DNA of 64,000 bases from Paratractidigestivibacter sp963605405 (GCA_963605405.1 CAVCUP010000008.1:1-64000), one strand, 5' to 3'. Positions 40,920 through 50,383 are shown, numbered from the stretch's first letter. The notes: a model not told the origin generated them from the sequence alone. Made by a program: numbers and translations.

Positions 40920-41671
40920 TCTTCGAGACCGTCTCCGTTTTTCCCGGCGTCTTCGACGCGTATCTCTCCGTGTCCATCATGGGACGCGCCCAGAAGGCCG
41001 GCATCGCCGAGTTCGCCCACCATGACCTCCGCGACTGGACGCACGACCGTCACCGCACGGTCGACGACGCGCCCTTCGGCGGCGGGCAGGGCATGCTCAT
41101 GAAGCCCGAGCCCATCTTCGATGCCGTCGAGGCCGTCGTCGCCGCTCGACCAGAGCGTGCCCGCGTCGTCTTCTTCAGCCCCGTGGGCTCTCCCTACGAC
41201 CAGCGGACGGCCGAGCGCCTCTCTCGGGAGGAGCGCTTGGTCTTCGTCTGCGGCCGCTATGAGGGCATGGACGAGCGCTGCTACGAGCTCGCCGACGAGG
41301 TTCTCTCGCTGGGCGACTACGTTCTCACGGGCGGCGAGCTCCCCGCCTTGACCGTGATCGACTCGGTGGTGCGGCTGCTTCCCGGCGCGCTCGGCGACTC
41401 CATGAGCGCCGTCGACGAGTCCTTCTCTTCGGAGGGCCTGCTCGAGTACGCGCAGTACACGCGCCCGGCGAGCTTCCGCGGCATGGGCGTGCCCGAGGTG
41501 CTTCTCTCCGGCGACCACGCCAGGGTCGACGCGTGGCGGCGCGAGAACGCACTGAGGCGCACCTGCGAGCTCCGCCCGGACCTCATCGCCTCCGCCAATC
41601 TCTCCGAGGGCGAGCGGGCACTCGCGCGCGAGCTCCTTTTCCGGAAGGAGGGCGGCGATGGCCTCGTCTAG
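40916..41671 (+). CDS. trmD: tRNA (guanine37-N1) methyltransferase
   Basis: 251 residues, SPOUT fold with the deep trefoil knot. It methylates G37 next to the anticodon using SAM and prevents frameshifting. Key segments: DAPFGGGQGMLMKPEP, FVCGRYEGMDER and LGDYVLTGGELPA. It overlaps rimM by 4 nt and lepB by 14 nt. Confidence 0.96.
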   Translation: MIFETVSVFPGVFDAYLSVSIMGRAQKAGIAEFAHHDLRDWTHDRHRTVDDAPFGGGQGMLMKPEPIFDAVEAVVAARPERARVVFFSPVGSPYDQRTAERLSREERLVFVCGRYEGMDERCYELADEVLSLGDYVLTGGELPALTVIDSVVRLLPGALGDSMSAVDESFSSEGLLEYAQYTRPASFRGMGVPEVLLSGDHARVDAWRRENALRRTCELRPDLIASANLSEGERALARELLFRKEGGDGLV

Positions 41672-42215
41672 CGAGGGGGGCGGCGCCCGCGCCGTTCTCG
41701 ATTTCGTCATCACCATAGCGATCGCCGTGGCCGCGGCCGTCTGCCTGCGCCTCTTCGTGATCGGCGTCTACGTCGTCCCCACGGGCTCGATGCTCGACAC
41801 GATCAAGGAGGGCGACATGCTCGTGGGCGAGAAGGTCACGCTGCATTGGCAGGCCCCGCAGGTCGGGGACATCGTGACCTTCGACAGCCCCATCGAGCCC
41901 GGGACCGTCCTCATCAAGCGCGTCGTCGCCATGGGCGGCCAGACGATCGACCTGCGCGACGGCAAGCTCTACGTGGACGGCGTCGAGCGAGACGAGCCCT
42001 ATACGCTCGGCAAGGCCACGGAGTCACTCTCCGACATCACGGGGTCCGCGCAGATCAGCTACCCCTATACCGTGCCGGAAGGCTCGGTCTTCTGCATGGG
42101 CGACAACCGCACGAATTCCCTCGACTCGCGCTACTTCGGCCCCGTCTCGGTCGATGCCGTATCATCGAAGAGTCTGTTCATCTACTGGCCGCTCTCCGAC
42201 GTCTCCCTTCTCTAG
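41658..42215 (+). CDS. lepB: Signal peptidase I
   Basis: 185 residues. One N-terminal membrane helix (about 15-37) precedes the catalytic Ser44 in PTGSMLDTI and general-base Lys87 in LIKRVVAMGG. The conserved GDNRTNSLDSRYFGPV box follows. It cleaves Sec/Tat signal peptides outside the membrane. Its start lies inside trmD. rplS, often between trmD and lepB, is instead at 50454. Confidence 0.94.
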   Translation: MASSSEGGGARAVLDFVITIAIAVAAAVCLRLFVIGVYVVPTGSMLDTIKEGDMLVGEKVTLHWQAPQVGDIVTFDSPIEPGTVLIKRVVAMGGQTIDLRDGKLYVDGVERDEPYTLGKATESLSDITGSAQISYPYTVPEGSVFCMGDNRTNSLDSRYFGPVSVDAVSSKSLFIYWPLSDVSLL

Positions 42216-42252
42216 GCGCCGGCGGGCGAGGCAAATAGAAAGAAGCACGAAT

Positions 42253-43164
42253 ATGAACAAATCCGCGCTTACGTTCCAGGATATGATCCTCGAGCTCGAG
42301 CGGTACTGGGCCGGCCACGGCTGCACGGTAATGCAGCCCTACGACTCCGAGGTCGGGGCCGGCACGTTCCACACCGCGACCACCCTGCGCAGCCTCGGCC
42401 CCAACGCCTGGCGCACCTGCTACCCGCAGCCCTGCCGCCGTCCGGCGGACGGCCGCTACGGCGAGAACCCCAACCGCATGCAGCACTACTATCAGTTCCA
42501 GGTCATCCTGAAGCCGTGCCCGGTCGACTCTCAGGACCTCTACCTCGGCTCACTCAAGGCCATCGGCCTGGACCCCGCTGAGCACGACGTGCGCTTCGTC
42601 GAGGACGACTGGGAGAGCCCGACCCTGGGCGCCTGGGGCCTCGGCTGGGAGGTCTGGATGGACGGCATGGAGGTCACGCAGTACACGTACTTCCAGCAGG
42701 TCGGCGGCATCGAGGTCGACCCCGTCCCCGTGGAGATCACCTACGGCCTGGAGCGCATCGCCATGTACGCGCAGGGCGTCGACTCCGTCTATGACCTCGT
42801 GTGGAGCTACCTGCCCGACGGCACGCCCATGACCTACGGCGACGTCTTCCACGAGAACGAGTTCGAGTTCTCGACCTACAACTTCGAGGTCGCCGACGTC
42901 GAGATGATGCGCCGCAAGTTCGATGAGTACGAGGCCGAGTGCCACTCCTGTCTCGACCACAAGCTTCCGCTTCCCGCCTACGACTGCGTCATGAAGTGCA
43001 GCCACGCGTTCAACATCCTCGATGCCCGCGGGGCCATCTCCGCGACCGAGCGCGCGAACTACATCCTGCGCGTGCGCGCCGTCGCCAAGGCGTGCTGCGA
43101 GAGCTATCTCGCCGAGGTCGCCGGCAAGAAGGACACGTACTCCACGAAGGGTGAGGTGGCCTAA
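42253..43164 (+). CDS. glyQ: Glycine-tRNA ligase alpha subunit
   Basis: 303-residue catalytic class II subunit of the two-subunit (alpha2beta2) GlyRS. The start LTFQDMILELERYWAGHGCTVMQPYDSEVGAGTFHTAT and GLERIAMYAQGVDSVYDL are typical. It ends immediately before glyS. Most actinobacteria have the single-chain eukaryote-like form, so the two-subunit type is informative for placement. No T-box was found in the 37-nt upstream gap. Confidence 0.96.
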   Translation: MNKSALTFQDMILELERYWAGHGCTVMQPYDSEVGAGTFHTATTLRSLGPNAWRTCYPQPCRRPADGRYGENPNRMQHYYQFQVILKPCPVDSQDLYLGSLKAIGLDPAEHDVRFVEDDWESPTLGAWGLGWEVWMDGMEVTQYTYFQQVGGIEVDPVPVEITYGLERIAMYAQGVDSVYDLVWSYLPDGTPMTYGDVFHENEFEFSTYNFEVADVEMMRRKFDEYEAECHSCLDHKLPLPAYDCVMKCSHAFNILDARGAISATERANYILRVRAVAKACCESYLAEVAGKKDTYSTKGEVA

Positions 43165-45261
43165 ATGGCAGACACCAAGGATTTCCTGCTCGAGATCGGC
43201 GTCGAGGAGATGCCCTCGGCCCCGCTCATCAACGCCTGCAAGCAGCTGCCTAAGCTCGTCGAGTCCCGCCTCGACGCCGCTGGCCTCTCCCACGGCGCCG
43301 TGCGCGTCGTGAGCACGCCTCGCCGCCTCGCCGCCATCGTCGCCGACGTCGCCTGCGAGACCGAGGCCGTCCACGAGTCCCTGCGCGGCCCCAAGACCCA
43401 GATCGCCTTCGACGCCGACGGCAACCCCACGAAGGCCGCCCAGGGCTTCGCGCGCAAGTGCGGCATCGACGCCTCCGGGCTCACGCGCGCCGTGGCCGAG
43501 GACGGCAACGAGTACGTCTTCGCCGAGAAGAACGTGCCCTCCGCCCCCGCCATGCCCATCCTCTCCGCGCTCGGCCACGACGTCATCGCGGCCATCGAGT
43601 GGCCCAACTACCGCTCCCAGCGCTGGGGCTCCGAGCACGAGACCTTCGTGCGGCCCATCCGCTGGATCTGCGCGCTTCTGGGCGGCGAGGTCGTGCCCGT
43701 GAGCTATGCCGACGTCACGAGCGGCAACGTCACCTTCGGCCACCGCGTCCTCGCGCCCGGCGCCCACGAGGTCGCCGACCCCGCTTCCTACGAGGGCGTG
43801 CTCGAGTCCGCCTTCGTGCTCTCCCACGACCGCCGCGAGGCCGTCATCCGCGAGGGCATCGCCGCCATCGAGGCCGAGCGTCCGGGCAGCCGCGTCGACA
43901 CCCCTAAGCGCATCTTCGACGAGGTCGTCAACCTCTGCGAGTGGCCGTCGGTGCTCGTCGGCAAGTTCGACGAGGAGTATCTCAAGGTCCCGCAGGAGAT
44001 CATCTGCGAGTCGATGCTCTCCAACCAGCGCTATTTCCCGATCTTCGACGCCGATGGCAAGCTCACGCGCGAGTTCGTCATCGTGTCCAACGCAGACCCC
44101 AAGGTCTCCGAGACGGTCGTCGCCGGCAACGAGCGCGTCGTGCGCCCGCGACTCGACGACGCGAAGTTCTTCTTCGAGGAGGACCTCAAGCACCCGATGG
44201 AGGACTTCGTCCAGCGCCTCGGCATCGTGACCTTCCAGGAGAAGCTCGGCACCACGCTCCAGAAGGTCGAGCGCATGGAGAAGCTCGCCGGCGCCGTCGC
44301 CGCTGCGGCGGGGGAGGGCGAGCAGGGCGTGGCCGACGCCGTCCGCGCCGCTCATCTCGCCAAGGCCGACCTCGTTTCCCAGGCCGTCGTGGAGTTCACG
44401 AACCAGCAGGGCGTGATGGGCGGCTACTACGCCGAGGCCGCCGGCGAGAACGCCGACGTCTGCGTCGCCGTCCGCGAGCACTACCGCCCGCGTTTCGCCG
44501 GCGACGAGCTGCCCTCCAACACCTGCGGCAAGTGCGTGGCCATCGCCGACAAGCTCGACACCACCTGCGGTATCTTCGCCATCGACGAGCCCCCCACCGG
44601 CTCCTCGGACCCCTATGCCGTGCGCCGCGCCGCCATCGGCATCATCCAGATGCTGCGCGAGCTGCCGAGCGTCTCGCTCAAGGGCCTCATCGAGGCGTCT
44701 CTCGCCGCGTACGCCGAGCAGGGCCTCGAGTTCGACCAGCAGGCCGTGGCCGCCAAGGTCGAGCAGTTCTTCGCCGGACGGCTCAAGTCCATCGCCAAGG
44801 ACGAGGGTATCCGCCTCGACTCCATCGAGGCGGTCTCCGCGGTCGGCGTCATCGACCCCGCCGAGTTCATCGCCCGCGCCCGCGCGCTCGACTCCGCGCG
44901 CGCCGAGCAGCCCGAGATCTTCGAGGCCCTGGCCGGCGCCTTCACGCGAGCCCACAACCTCGCGGACGCCTCCCTTGGCTGCGATGTCGACGAGTCGATG
45001 CTCGGCGACGCCGAGCGCGCGCTTCTCTCTGCTTGTGAAGATGGTGAGGAGAAAGTGGCGTCCGCGCTCGCTTCCAAGGACTTCGACGCCGCTTGCGGCG
45101 CTCTCGCGGCGCTTAAAGAGCCCATCGACCGATTCTTCGACGACGTTTTGGTCATGGACGAGCATGATGATGTAAGGGAAAACCGCCTGAGGCTCCTCAA
45201 CCGCTTCGCCTGCGTGTTCGCGGGCGTCGCGGACATCAGCGCGCTTTCCCGCAAGAAGTAA
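43165..45261 (+). CDS. glyS: Glycine-tRNA ligase beta subunit
   Basis: 698 residues. It provides tRNA binding and stabilises the catalytic alpha dimer. It starts DFLLEIGVEEMPSAPLI, then has the family segment CESMLSNQRYFPIFD and a C-terminal HD-like/anticodon-binding region. It directly follows glyQ with no gap. Length is normal (about 690). Confidence 0.96.
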   Translation: MADTKDFLLEIGVEEMPSAPLINACKQLPKLVESRLDAAGLSHGAVRVVSTPRRLAAIVADVACETEAVHESLRGPKTQIAFDADGNPTKAAQGFARKCGIDASGLTRAVAEDGNEYVFAEKNVPSAPAMPILSALGHDVIAAIEWPNYRSQRWGSEHETFVRPIRWICALLGGEVVPVSYADVTSGNVTFGHRVLAPGAHEVADPASYEGVLESAFVLSHDRREAVIREGIAAIEAERPGSRVDTPKRIFDEVVNLCEWPSVLVGKFDEEYLKVPQEIICESMLSNQRYFPIFDADGKLTREFVIVSNADPKVSETVVAGNERVVRPRLDDAKFFFEEDLKHPMEDFVQRLGIVTFQEKLGTTLQKVERMEKLAGAVAAAAGEGEQGVADAVRAAHLAKADLVSQAVVEFTNQQGVMGGYYAEAAGENADVCVAVREHYRPRFAGDELPSNTCGKCVAIADKLDTTCGIFAIDEPPTGSSDPYAVRRAAIGIIQMLRELPSVSLKGLIEASLAAYAEQGLEFDQQAVAAKVEQFFAGRLKSIAKDEGIRLDSIEAVSAVGVIDPAEFIARARALDSARAEQPEIFEALAGAFTRAHNLADASLGCDVDESMLGDAERALLSACEDGEEKVASALASKDFDAACGALAALKEPIDRFFDDVLVMDEHDDVRENRLRLLNRFACVFAGVADISALSRKK

Positions 45262-45335
45262 TGTCCGACCTTGGCGCCGGGGGAAAGTCGGCGCCTCCCC
45301 GTCGGAAACGGCGGGAACCTGCTTGGGGGTTCAAT

Positions 45336-45722
45336 ATGAAAAAGCTCGACATCGACGACGGGCTGTTCGGCGACGTCGTCCCGAAGATCTATGTTCTCTC
45401 CGACTCCCGCGGCGAGACCGCCAACACGGTTGTTATGGCCGCCGCCGCCCAGTTCGGCGAGGAGTCGGTCGAGATCGAGCGTCTCTCCGGCGTCACCAAC
45501 GTCGAGACCGTGCGCGATTTCTTCGACAAGAACTACGACTCGAGCCGCCCGACGGCTGTGTTCCACACCTTCGCCAACGGCACGCTTCGCCGCGAGATCC
45601 GTCGTGAGCTCGATCGCAGGGGCATCCCCTCGATCGACCTTCTCGGTCCCGCCGTCACGGTCATCTCCACGCTCACCGGCGAGGAGCCGACCCGCGAGAT
45701 CGGCGCCACGTTCAAGAAGTAG
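45336..45722 (+). CDS. Truncated PPDK/PEP-synthase regulatory protein (N-terminal half only)
   Basis: 128 residues. It matches the start of the DUF299 kinase-phosphorylase that regulates PPDK by threonine phosphorylation: PKIYVLSDSRGETANTVV near the N-terminus, FHTFANGTLRREI, and IDLLGPAVTVIS. Full-length members have about 270 residues. This one ends at GATFKK, before the conserved LDEDYF segment and before the GVSRTSKTP nucleotide-binding loop. No continuation occurs in any frame downstream; a terminator begins 8 nt after the stop. It lies upstream of ppdK, its expected target gene. It is either a remnant or a regulator lacking catalysis. Confidence 0.8.
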   Translation: MKKLDIDDGLFGDVVPKIYVLSDSRGETANTVVMAAAAQFGEESVEIERLSGVTNVETVRDFFDKNYDSSRPTAVFHTFANGTLRREIRRELDRRGIPSIDLLGPAVTVISTLTGEEPTREIGATFKK

Positions 45723-45729
45723 CTCCTCA

Positions 45730-45765
45730 AGAAGGCCCCGCCGCTTGGGGGGGCTTTTATCTATT
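45730..45765 (+). terminator. Terminator after the truncated regulator
   Basis: AAGGCCCC, a short loop and GGGGGGCTT with one mismatch, followed by TTATCTATT, 8 nt after the stop codon. Confidence 0.7.
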
Positions 45766-45834
45766 ATTTCAGTTTGGTAAGAGGCGCCTCGGTCCCGCGG
45801 GACCAGCGGGCCCTTCCGGCCTAATCGTAAAAAC

Positions 45835-45877
45835 GCCGCCCCCATGACGACGCGTCAAGCGTCCCCGTGGGGGCGGC
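45835..45877. terminator. Hairpin with T tracts on both strands
   Basis: GCCGCCCCCA (45835-45844) pairs with TGGGGGCGGC (45868-45877). A short TTTG follows on plus and GTTTTTAC follows on minus, so it is stronger for leftward transcripts although no leftward gene is seen. Confidence 0.6.
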
Positions 45878-45944
45878 TTTGTATTATGCGAATAGGGTCC
45901 ACAACAGGGGCTGTACGGCCGCGCCGCTGCCGTCGAGAATGGCG

Positions 45945-46063
45945 TCGGCGGCAGTTTTGACGCTCGGACCATGCGGGCGATTTCCGGGTGACGCGTCTAC
46001 CTGCGGCTTCTCAAACCCCGGTCGCGGGCCTACTCGGGAAACCCGCTAAAAACTGCCGCCGAC
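45945..46063. repeat. 15-bp perfect inverted repeat with 89-nt loop
   Basis: GTCGGCGGCAGTTTT (45945-45959) and AAAACTGCCGCCGAC (46049-46063). This could be the base of a structured RNA or a mobile-element remnant. There is no transposase. Confidence 0.55.
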
Positions 46064-46418
46064 TCGGGTCTCCACACCCGCGGGCGATCGCGGGCTCGGC
46101 TTATTCGCGAGGTAGTGGGCTATATGCGCGAATCCGGCGCCGTCCCTAGCGGTCGGGCCCATGGCCCAAAAACCAAAAATCGTCCTTACCGTAACACTCA
46201 TCGCGCCCGGGCGCGCACGTGGCCCCCAAAATCGCCCTCATGCGCCGCTCACCCCGCTACCCGCTACCGAATATCAAATAAAGCGCAGCGTACGGATAGT
46301 GCGTTGTTAGTATGACGAAGTCGAGCGGGGCCATGGTCGCCTCGCCAAGGCATTCGTAGTAAGTGCGCGCCTGCCACGTTCGCCGGCGCGTCAAGCACTC
46401 AAGAAGCAAGGGGTAAAC

Positions 46419-49184
46419 ATGGCTGAAAAGCACGTGTACCGCTTCGGCGCCGGCATCGACGGCGTCAACGCCACCGAGCCCGCGGGCGAGACCGTCGAGC
46501 AGGCCAAGTGGATCGTCGGCGGCAAGGGCGCCAACCTCGCCGAGATGGCAAAGATCGGCCTGCCCGTCCCTCCGGGATTCTCCATCACCTGCCAGACCTG
46601 CGTCGCCTACGCGAACGCCGGCAACAAGTGGGCCGACGGCGTCCTCGACGAGATCGACGCCGCCCGCGAGAACCTCGAGCAGCGCATGGGCAAGAAGCTC
46701 GGCGACGCCGAGGACCCGCTGCTCGTCTCCGTTCGCTCCGGCGCCCCCTTCTCTATGCCCGGCATGATGGACACCGTCCTCAACCTCGGTCTCAACGACA
46801 TCTCGGTCCAGGGCCTCATCAAGCAGACCGGCAACGAGCGCTTCGCCTACGACTCCTACCGTCGCTTCATCCAGATGTTCTCCAACGTCGTCATGGGCGT
46901 CGACGGAGATCTCTTCGAGGACGCCATCAACGAGAAGAAGGCCGAGAAGGGCGTGAAGCTCGACACCGAGCTCGACGCCGCCGACCTCAAGGACCTCGTC
47001 GAGACCTTCAAGACCATCTTCGCCGTGAACGTCGACTCCCAGGCCCACCCCGAGGTCGCCCCCGAGGGCCGCGCCTCCTTCCCGCAGGACCCGCTGCTCC
47101 AGCTCCGCCTCGCCATCGAGGCCGTCTTCGGCTCCTGGATGAACGAGCGCGCCATCATCTACCGTAAGCAGAACAAGATCTCCGACGACCTCGGCACCGC
47201 CGTCAACGTCCAGGTCATGGTCTTCGGCAACAAGGGCGAGACCTCCGCTACCGGCGTCGCCTTCACTCGCAACCCCGCCGACGGCACCAAGGAGTTCTAC
47301 GGCGACTTCCTGGTCAATGCCCAGGGCGAGGACGTCGTGGCCGGTATCCGCAACACCGAGCCGATCGCCGACCTCAAGACCATCCCGGGCCTCGAGGAGG
47401 CCGGCCAGCAGCTCGACGACATCTTCGTGAAGCTCGAGGAGCACTACCACGACATGATGGACATCGAGTTCACCATCGAGCAGGGCAAGCTCTGGATGCT
47501 CCAGACCCGCGTGGGCAAGCGCACCGCCATGGCCGCGCTCGCCATCGCCATGCAGTTCGAGGCCGAGGGCGCCATCTCCAAGGAGGAGGCCGTCATGCGC
47601 GTGGCCCCCGAGCAGCTCGACCAGCTCCTGCACCCGCAGTTCGACCCGAAGGCCGACTTCAAGGTCCTCACCAAGGGCATGAACGCGTCCCCCGGCGCCG
47701 CCGTGGGCCAGGTCGTCTTCTCCGCCGAGGACGCCGTCCACTGCGCCAACAAGGACCAGCCCTGCATCCTCGTCCGTTGGGAGACCAACCCCGACGACCT
47801 CAAGGGCATGGTTGCCGCTGAGGGCATCCTCACCTCTCACGGCGGCAAGACCAGCCACGCGGCCGTCATCGCCCGCGGCATGGGCGCCCCCTGCGTCTGC
47901 GGCGCCGAGGCGCTGAAGATCGACGCCAAGGCCAAGGAGGTCGTGGTCTCCGGCACCGACGTCGTGCTCCACGAGGGCGACATCATCTCCATCAACGGCA
48001 CCACCGGCGACGTCATCCTGGGCGCCGTGCCCCTGGTGCGCCCGGAGCTCACCGGCGACCTCGAGACCATCCTCACCTGGGCAGACGCCATCCGCTCCGA
48101 CGCTTCCCGCGGCCGCAACATCGGCGTTCGCGCCAACGCGGACAACCCCGAGGACGCCAAGCTTTCCCGCGACTTCGGCGCCGAGGGCATCGGCCTCGAC
48201 CGTACCGAGCACATGTTCCTGGGCGACCGCAAGGAGATCATCCAGTCGTTCATCCTCGCCGAGCGCACCGGCGCCAAGCAGCAGGCCCTGGGCCAGCTCC
48301 TCAAGGTCCAGACCGACGACTTCCTGGGCATGTTCGAGGCCATGGACGGCAAGACCGTCATCGTCCGTCTCCTCGATCCGCCTCTGCACGAGTTCCTCGA
48401 CAACCCGCGCGAGTACGCCGTCGAGCTTGCCCACGCCGAGGAGCGCGGCGAGTCCGATCTGCAGCTCAAGGCCCGTCGCGACCTTCTCTCCCGCCTGGAT
48501 TCCTTCCAGGAGGCCAACCCGATGCTCGGCCTTCGCGGCTGCCGCCTCGGCATCATCTACCCCGAGCTGACCGAGATGCAGGTTCGCGCCATCGCCTCCG
48601 CGTACGCGCACCTCAAGAAGCGCGGACTGGACCCCAAGCCCGAGATCATGGTCCCGCTCGTCTCCACGGTTGAGGAGCTCAAGGTCGTCCGTGAGCAGAT
48701 TGAGAAGGTCATCACGGCCGTCTCCGAGCAGACCGGCGTCGACATCACCATCCCCATCGGCTGCATGATCGAGATTCCGCGCGCTGCTGTCACCGCCGAC
48801 GAGATCGGCCAGTACGCCGACTTCTTCTCCTTCGGCACCAACGACCTCACGCAGATGGGCTTCGGCTTCTCCCGCGACGACGTCGAGAGCACCTTCATCC
48901 CGCAGTACCTCGCCAAGAAGATCCTCAAGACCAACCCGTTCGAGACGCTCGACCCCGGCATCGCCAAGCTCGTCAAGCTCGGCGTCGAGGGCGGCCACAA
49001 GGCCAACGACAAGATCGTCTGCGGCGTCTGCGGCGAGACCGGCGGCGACCCGGACTCCATCCAGATGTACTACGACCTCGGCCTCGACTACGTGTCCTGC
49101 TCGCCGTACCGCGTGCCCATCGCCCGCCTCGCGGCCGCTCAGGCAAAGATCAAGTCCAACGGCGGCGCCGAGAAGCTCGCCTAA
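46419..49184 (+). CDS. ppdK: Pyruvate phosphate dikinase
   Basis: 921 residues. It interconverts pyruvate, ATP and phosphate with PEP, AMP and pyrophosphate. The N-terminal ATP-grasp region (residues about 1-340) has GGKGANLAEM and RSGAPFSMPGMMDTVLNLG. The central swivelling domain has catalytic His480 and regulatory-type Thr478 in GGKTSHAAVIARG. The PEP barrel (about 530-910) ends with CGVCGETGGDP. It is monocistronic with its own terminator. PEP supply here also feeds the shikimate pathway and PTS, both represented in the window. Confidence 0.96.
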   Translation: MAEKHVYRFGAGIDGVNATEPAGETVEQAKWIVGGKGANLAEMAKIGLPVPPGFSITCQTCVAYANAGNKWADGVLDEIDAARENLEQRMGKKLGDAEDPLLVSVRSGAPFSMPGMMDTVLNLGLNDISVQGLIKQTGNERFAYDSYRRFIQMFSNVVMGVDGDLFEDAINEKKAEKGVKLDTELDAADLKDLVETFKTIFAVNVDSQAHPEVAPEGRASFPQDPLLQLRLAIEAVFGSWMNERAIIYRKQNKISDDLGTAVNVQVMVFGNKGETSATGVAFTRNPADGTKEFYGDFLVNAQGEDVVAGIRNTEPIADLKTIPGLEEAGQQLDDIFVKLEEHYHDMMDIEFTIEQGKLWMLQTRVGKRTAMAALAIAMQFEAEGAISKEEAVMRVAPEQLDQLLHPQFDPKADFKVLTKGMNASPGAAVGQVVFSAEDAVHCANKDQPCILVRWETNPDDLKGMVAAEGILTSHGGKTSHAAVIARGMGAPCVCGAEALKIDAKAKEVVVSGTDVVLHEGDIISINGTTGDVILGAVPLVRPELTGDLETILTWADAIRSDASRGRNIGVRANADNPEDAKLSRDFGAEGIGLDRTEHMFLGDRKEIIQSFILAERTGAKQQALGQLLKVQTDDFLGMFEAMDGKTVIVRLLDPPLHEFLDNPREYAVELAHAEERGESDLQLKARRDLLSRLDSFQEANPMLGLRGCRLGIIYPELTEMQVRAIASAYAHLKKRGLDPKPEIMVPLVSTVEELKVVREQIEKVITAVSEQTGVDITIPIGCMIEIPRAAVTADEIGQYADFFSFGTNDLTQMGFGFSRDDVESTFIPQYLAKKILKTNPFETLDPGIAKLVKLGVEGGHKANDKIVCGVCGETGGDPDSIQMYYDLGLDYVSCSPYRVPIARLAAAQAKIKSNGGAEKLA

Positions 49185-49219
49185 GTAGACTTCGACCTGC
49201 TCGCAGCATCGAGTTTCTA

Positions 49220-49256
49220 GGGAGAGGGACGGCCTGGCCGCCCCTCTCCTTTCTTC
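49220..49256 (+). terminator. Terminator of ppdK
   Basis: GGAGAGGG (49221-49228) and CCCTCTCC (49242-49249), with an inner GGCC-TGGCC stem, followed by TTTCTT. Confidence 0.85.
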
Positions 49257-49322
49257 ATGTGCGAGACTCATGGGGCCCGGGTTCACGGGCGTTTCACGTT
49301 CCGCGATTAGATTGGGGTTGGC

Positions 49323-50342
49323 TTGGGAAAGAAGCGGGGTTCCGGCGTCGGCGCCTACATCGGCCTTGCGCTCTCCGTCGCGTTCGTGGTCGCGTGCGGC
49401 CTCGTGTTCAGGCTCGCATCCACGGGCGAGCTGAGAGATGCCGTCTTTGGCCTCGTGGGCGCGCAGGCGGCCCAAGGCGAGGCGGAAGAGGCGGGCGGGG
49501 AGACGGCCGAGGCGCCCGTGCCCAAGGATTTCTCGGCCTATAGCTGGGAAGAGGTCGCCCAAATCGCCCGCCTTATCTCTTCGGCGGAGTCAGACGGGGA
49601 GGCCCGGTCCCTGGGCATGTCCTACGGGGTCCTCACGGCGGACGGGAACATCACCGACTCGGTGCGGACCCTGCAGCTCGCCGACGGGTCCCTCATCACC
49701 TGCCGCGTCGTGGGCCTTCGCGCCGACGAGGCCGCGGACGGCTCGGGCAAGGCGGGACTGACGTTTCTCTCTTATGGCTACGGCGCCGCTTCCATGAACG
49801 CCGAGGCTACGGCCGGGGGCGGCTGGGAGGCGAGCGGCATGCGCTCCTGGCTCGCGGGGGATGTCCTCGCGCTTCTTCCCGCCGAGGTCTCCGGCTCCGT
49901 CAAGGCCGTGAGCAAGCTCACCAACAGCCAGGGGGCCTCCTGCGACCCCGGCTCGGCCGTGACCCCCACGTCCGACTCCCTCTGGCTCTTTTCCGGCGCA
50001 GAGGTCTATGGCCGGCTCACCTGGCTTTCGCAGGAATACGGCGACACGCCCATTGCGAACGCCGACTACGTCGACTTCGTCGCGCTCGACGCGATGCTCT
50101 CGTCGGAGGGCTCGCAGTACCAGTACTTCGCCGAGCGAGGCGCGGCGGACCGCTCCGAGTTCTCCTGCGTGCCCGCCGTCGTCGGCTCCCAGGCGGGCAA
50201 CTGGTGGCTCAGGAGCTGCTATCCCGTGCAGGGCACGTCCTCAGACGAGGGCTACTTCTACCAGGTCCTGCGCTCGGGCTACCCCTCGACCACCATCGCC
50301 GCCAACGGGTCGGGAGGGGTCGTCGTGGGGTTTTGCCTTTAG
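49323..50342 (+). CDS. Membrane-anchored DUF6273 surface protein
   Basis: 339 residues from TTG 49323 with GGGG upstream; no early ATG exists. A basic N-terminus and one membrane helix at about 10-30 give an outward-facing protein. A low-complexity Glu/Ala linker follows. Residues about 100-339 fit DUF6273: WEASGMRSWLAGDVLALLP, VSKLTN, DSLWLFSGAEVYG, NWWLRSC and GVVVGFCL. Such proteins are abundant surface proteins in gut bacteria; the function is unknown. It stands alone between ppdK and rplS. Confidence 0.75.
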   Translation: MGKKRGSGVGAYIGLALSVAFVVACGLVFRLASTGELRDAVFGLVGAQAAQGEAEEAGGETAEAPVPKDFSAYSWEEVAQIARLISSAESDGEARSLGMSYGVLTADGNITDSVRTLQLADGSLITCRVVGLRADEAADGSGKAGLTFLSYGYGAASMNAEATAGGGWEASGMRSWLAGDVLALLPAEVSGSVKAVSKLTNSQGASCDPGSAVTPTSDSLWLFSGAEVYGRLTWLSQEYGDTPIANADYVDFVALDAMLSSEGSQYQYFAERGAADRSEFSCVPAVVGSQAGNWWLRSCYPVQGTSSDEGYFYQVLRSGYPSTTIAANGSGGVVVGFCL

Positions 50343-50354
50343 TTGTGGATTTTC

Positions 50355-50383
50355 TTGATAGGCGGGCGGGTCTCGGTTAGACT
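50355..50383 (+). promoter_or_regulatory. Promoter of rplS
   Basis: TTGATA (50355-50360), 17-nt spacer, TAGACT (50378-50383). It is followed by a leader of about 65 nt. Confidence 0.7.

Larger units (their letters stand above)
45723..46418. other. 696-nt gap upstream of ppdK
   Basis: It holds a terminator after the truncated regulator, a bidirectional hairpin at 45835-45877, a 15-bp inverted repeat (45945-45959 with 46049-46063), and the ppdK promoter region. Short ORFs (for example 45867-46049, 46115-46315) are Arg/Pro-rich with no binding site and look like shadows. No gene is supported. Confidence 0.55.

Noticed and set aside
46257..49562. Very long minus-strand open frame (1101 codons) opposite ppdK
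   Set aside because: It is an artefact of high-GC coding on the plus strand: low-complexity Asp/Glu/Val/Leu composition, no binding site, and exact overlap with an unambiguous PPDK gene.
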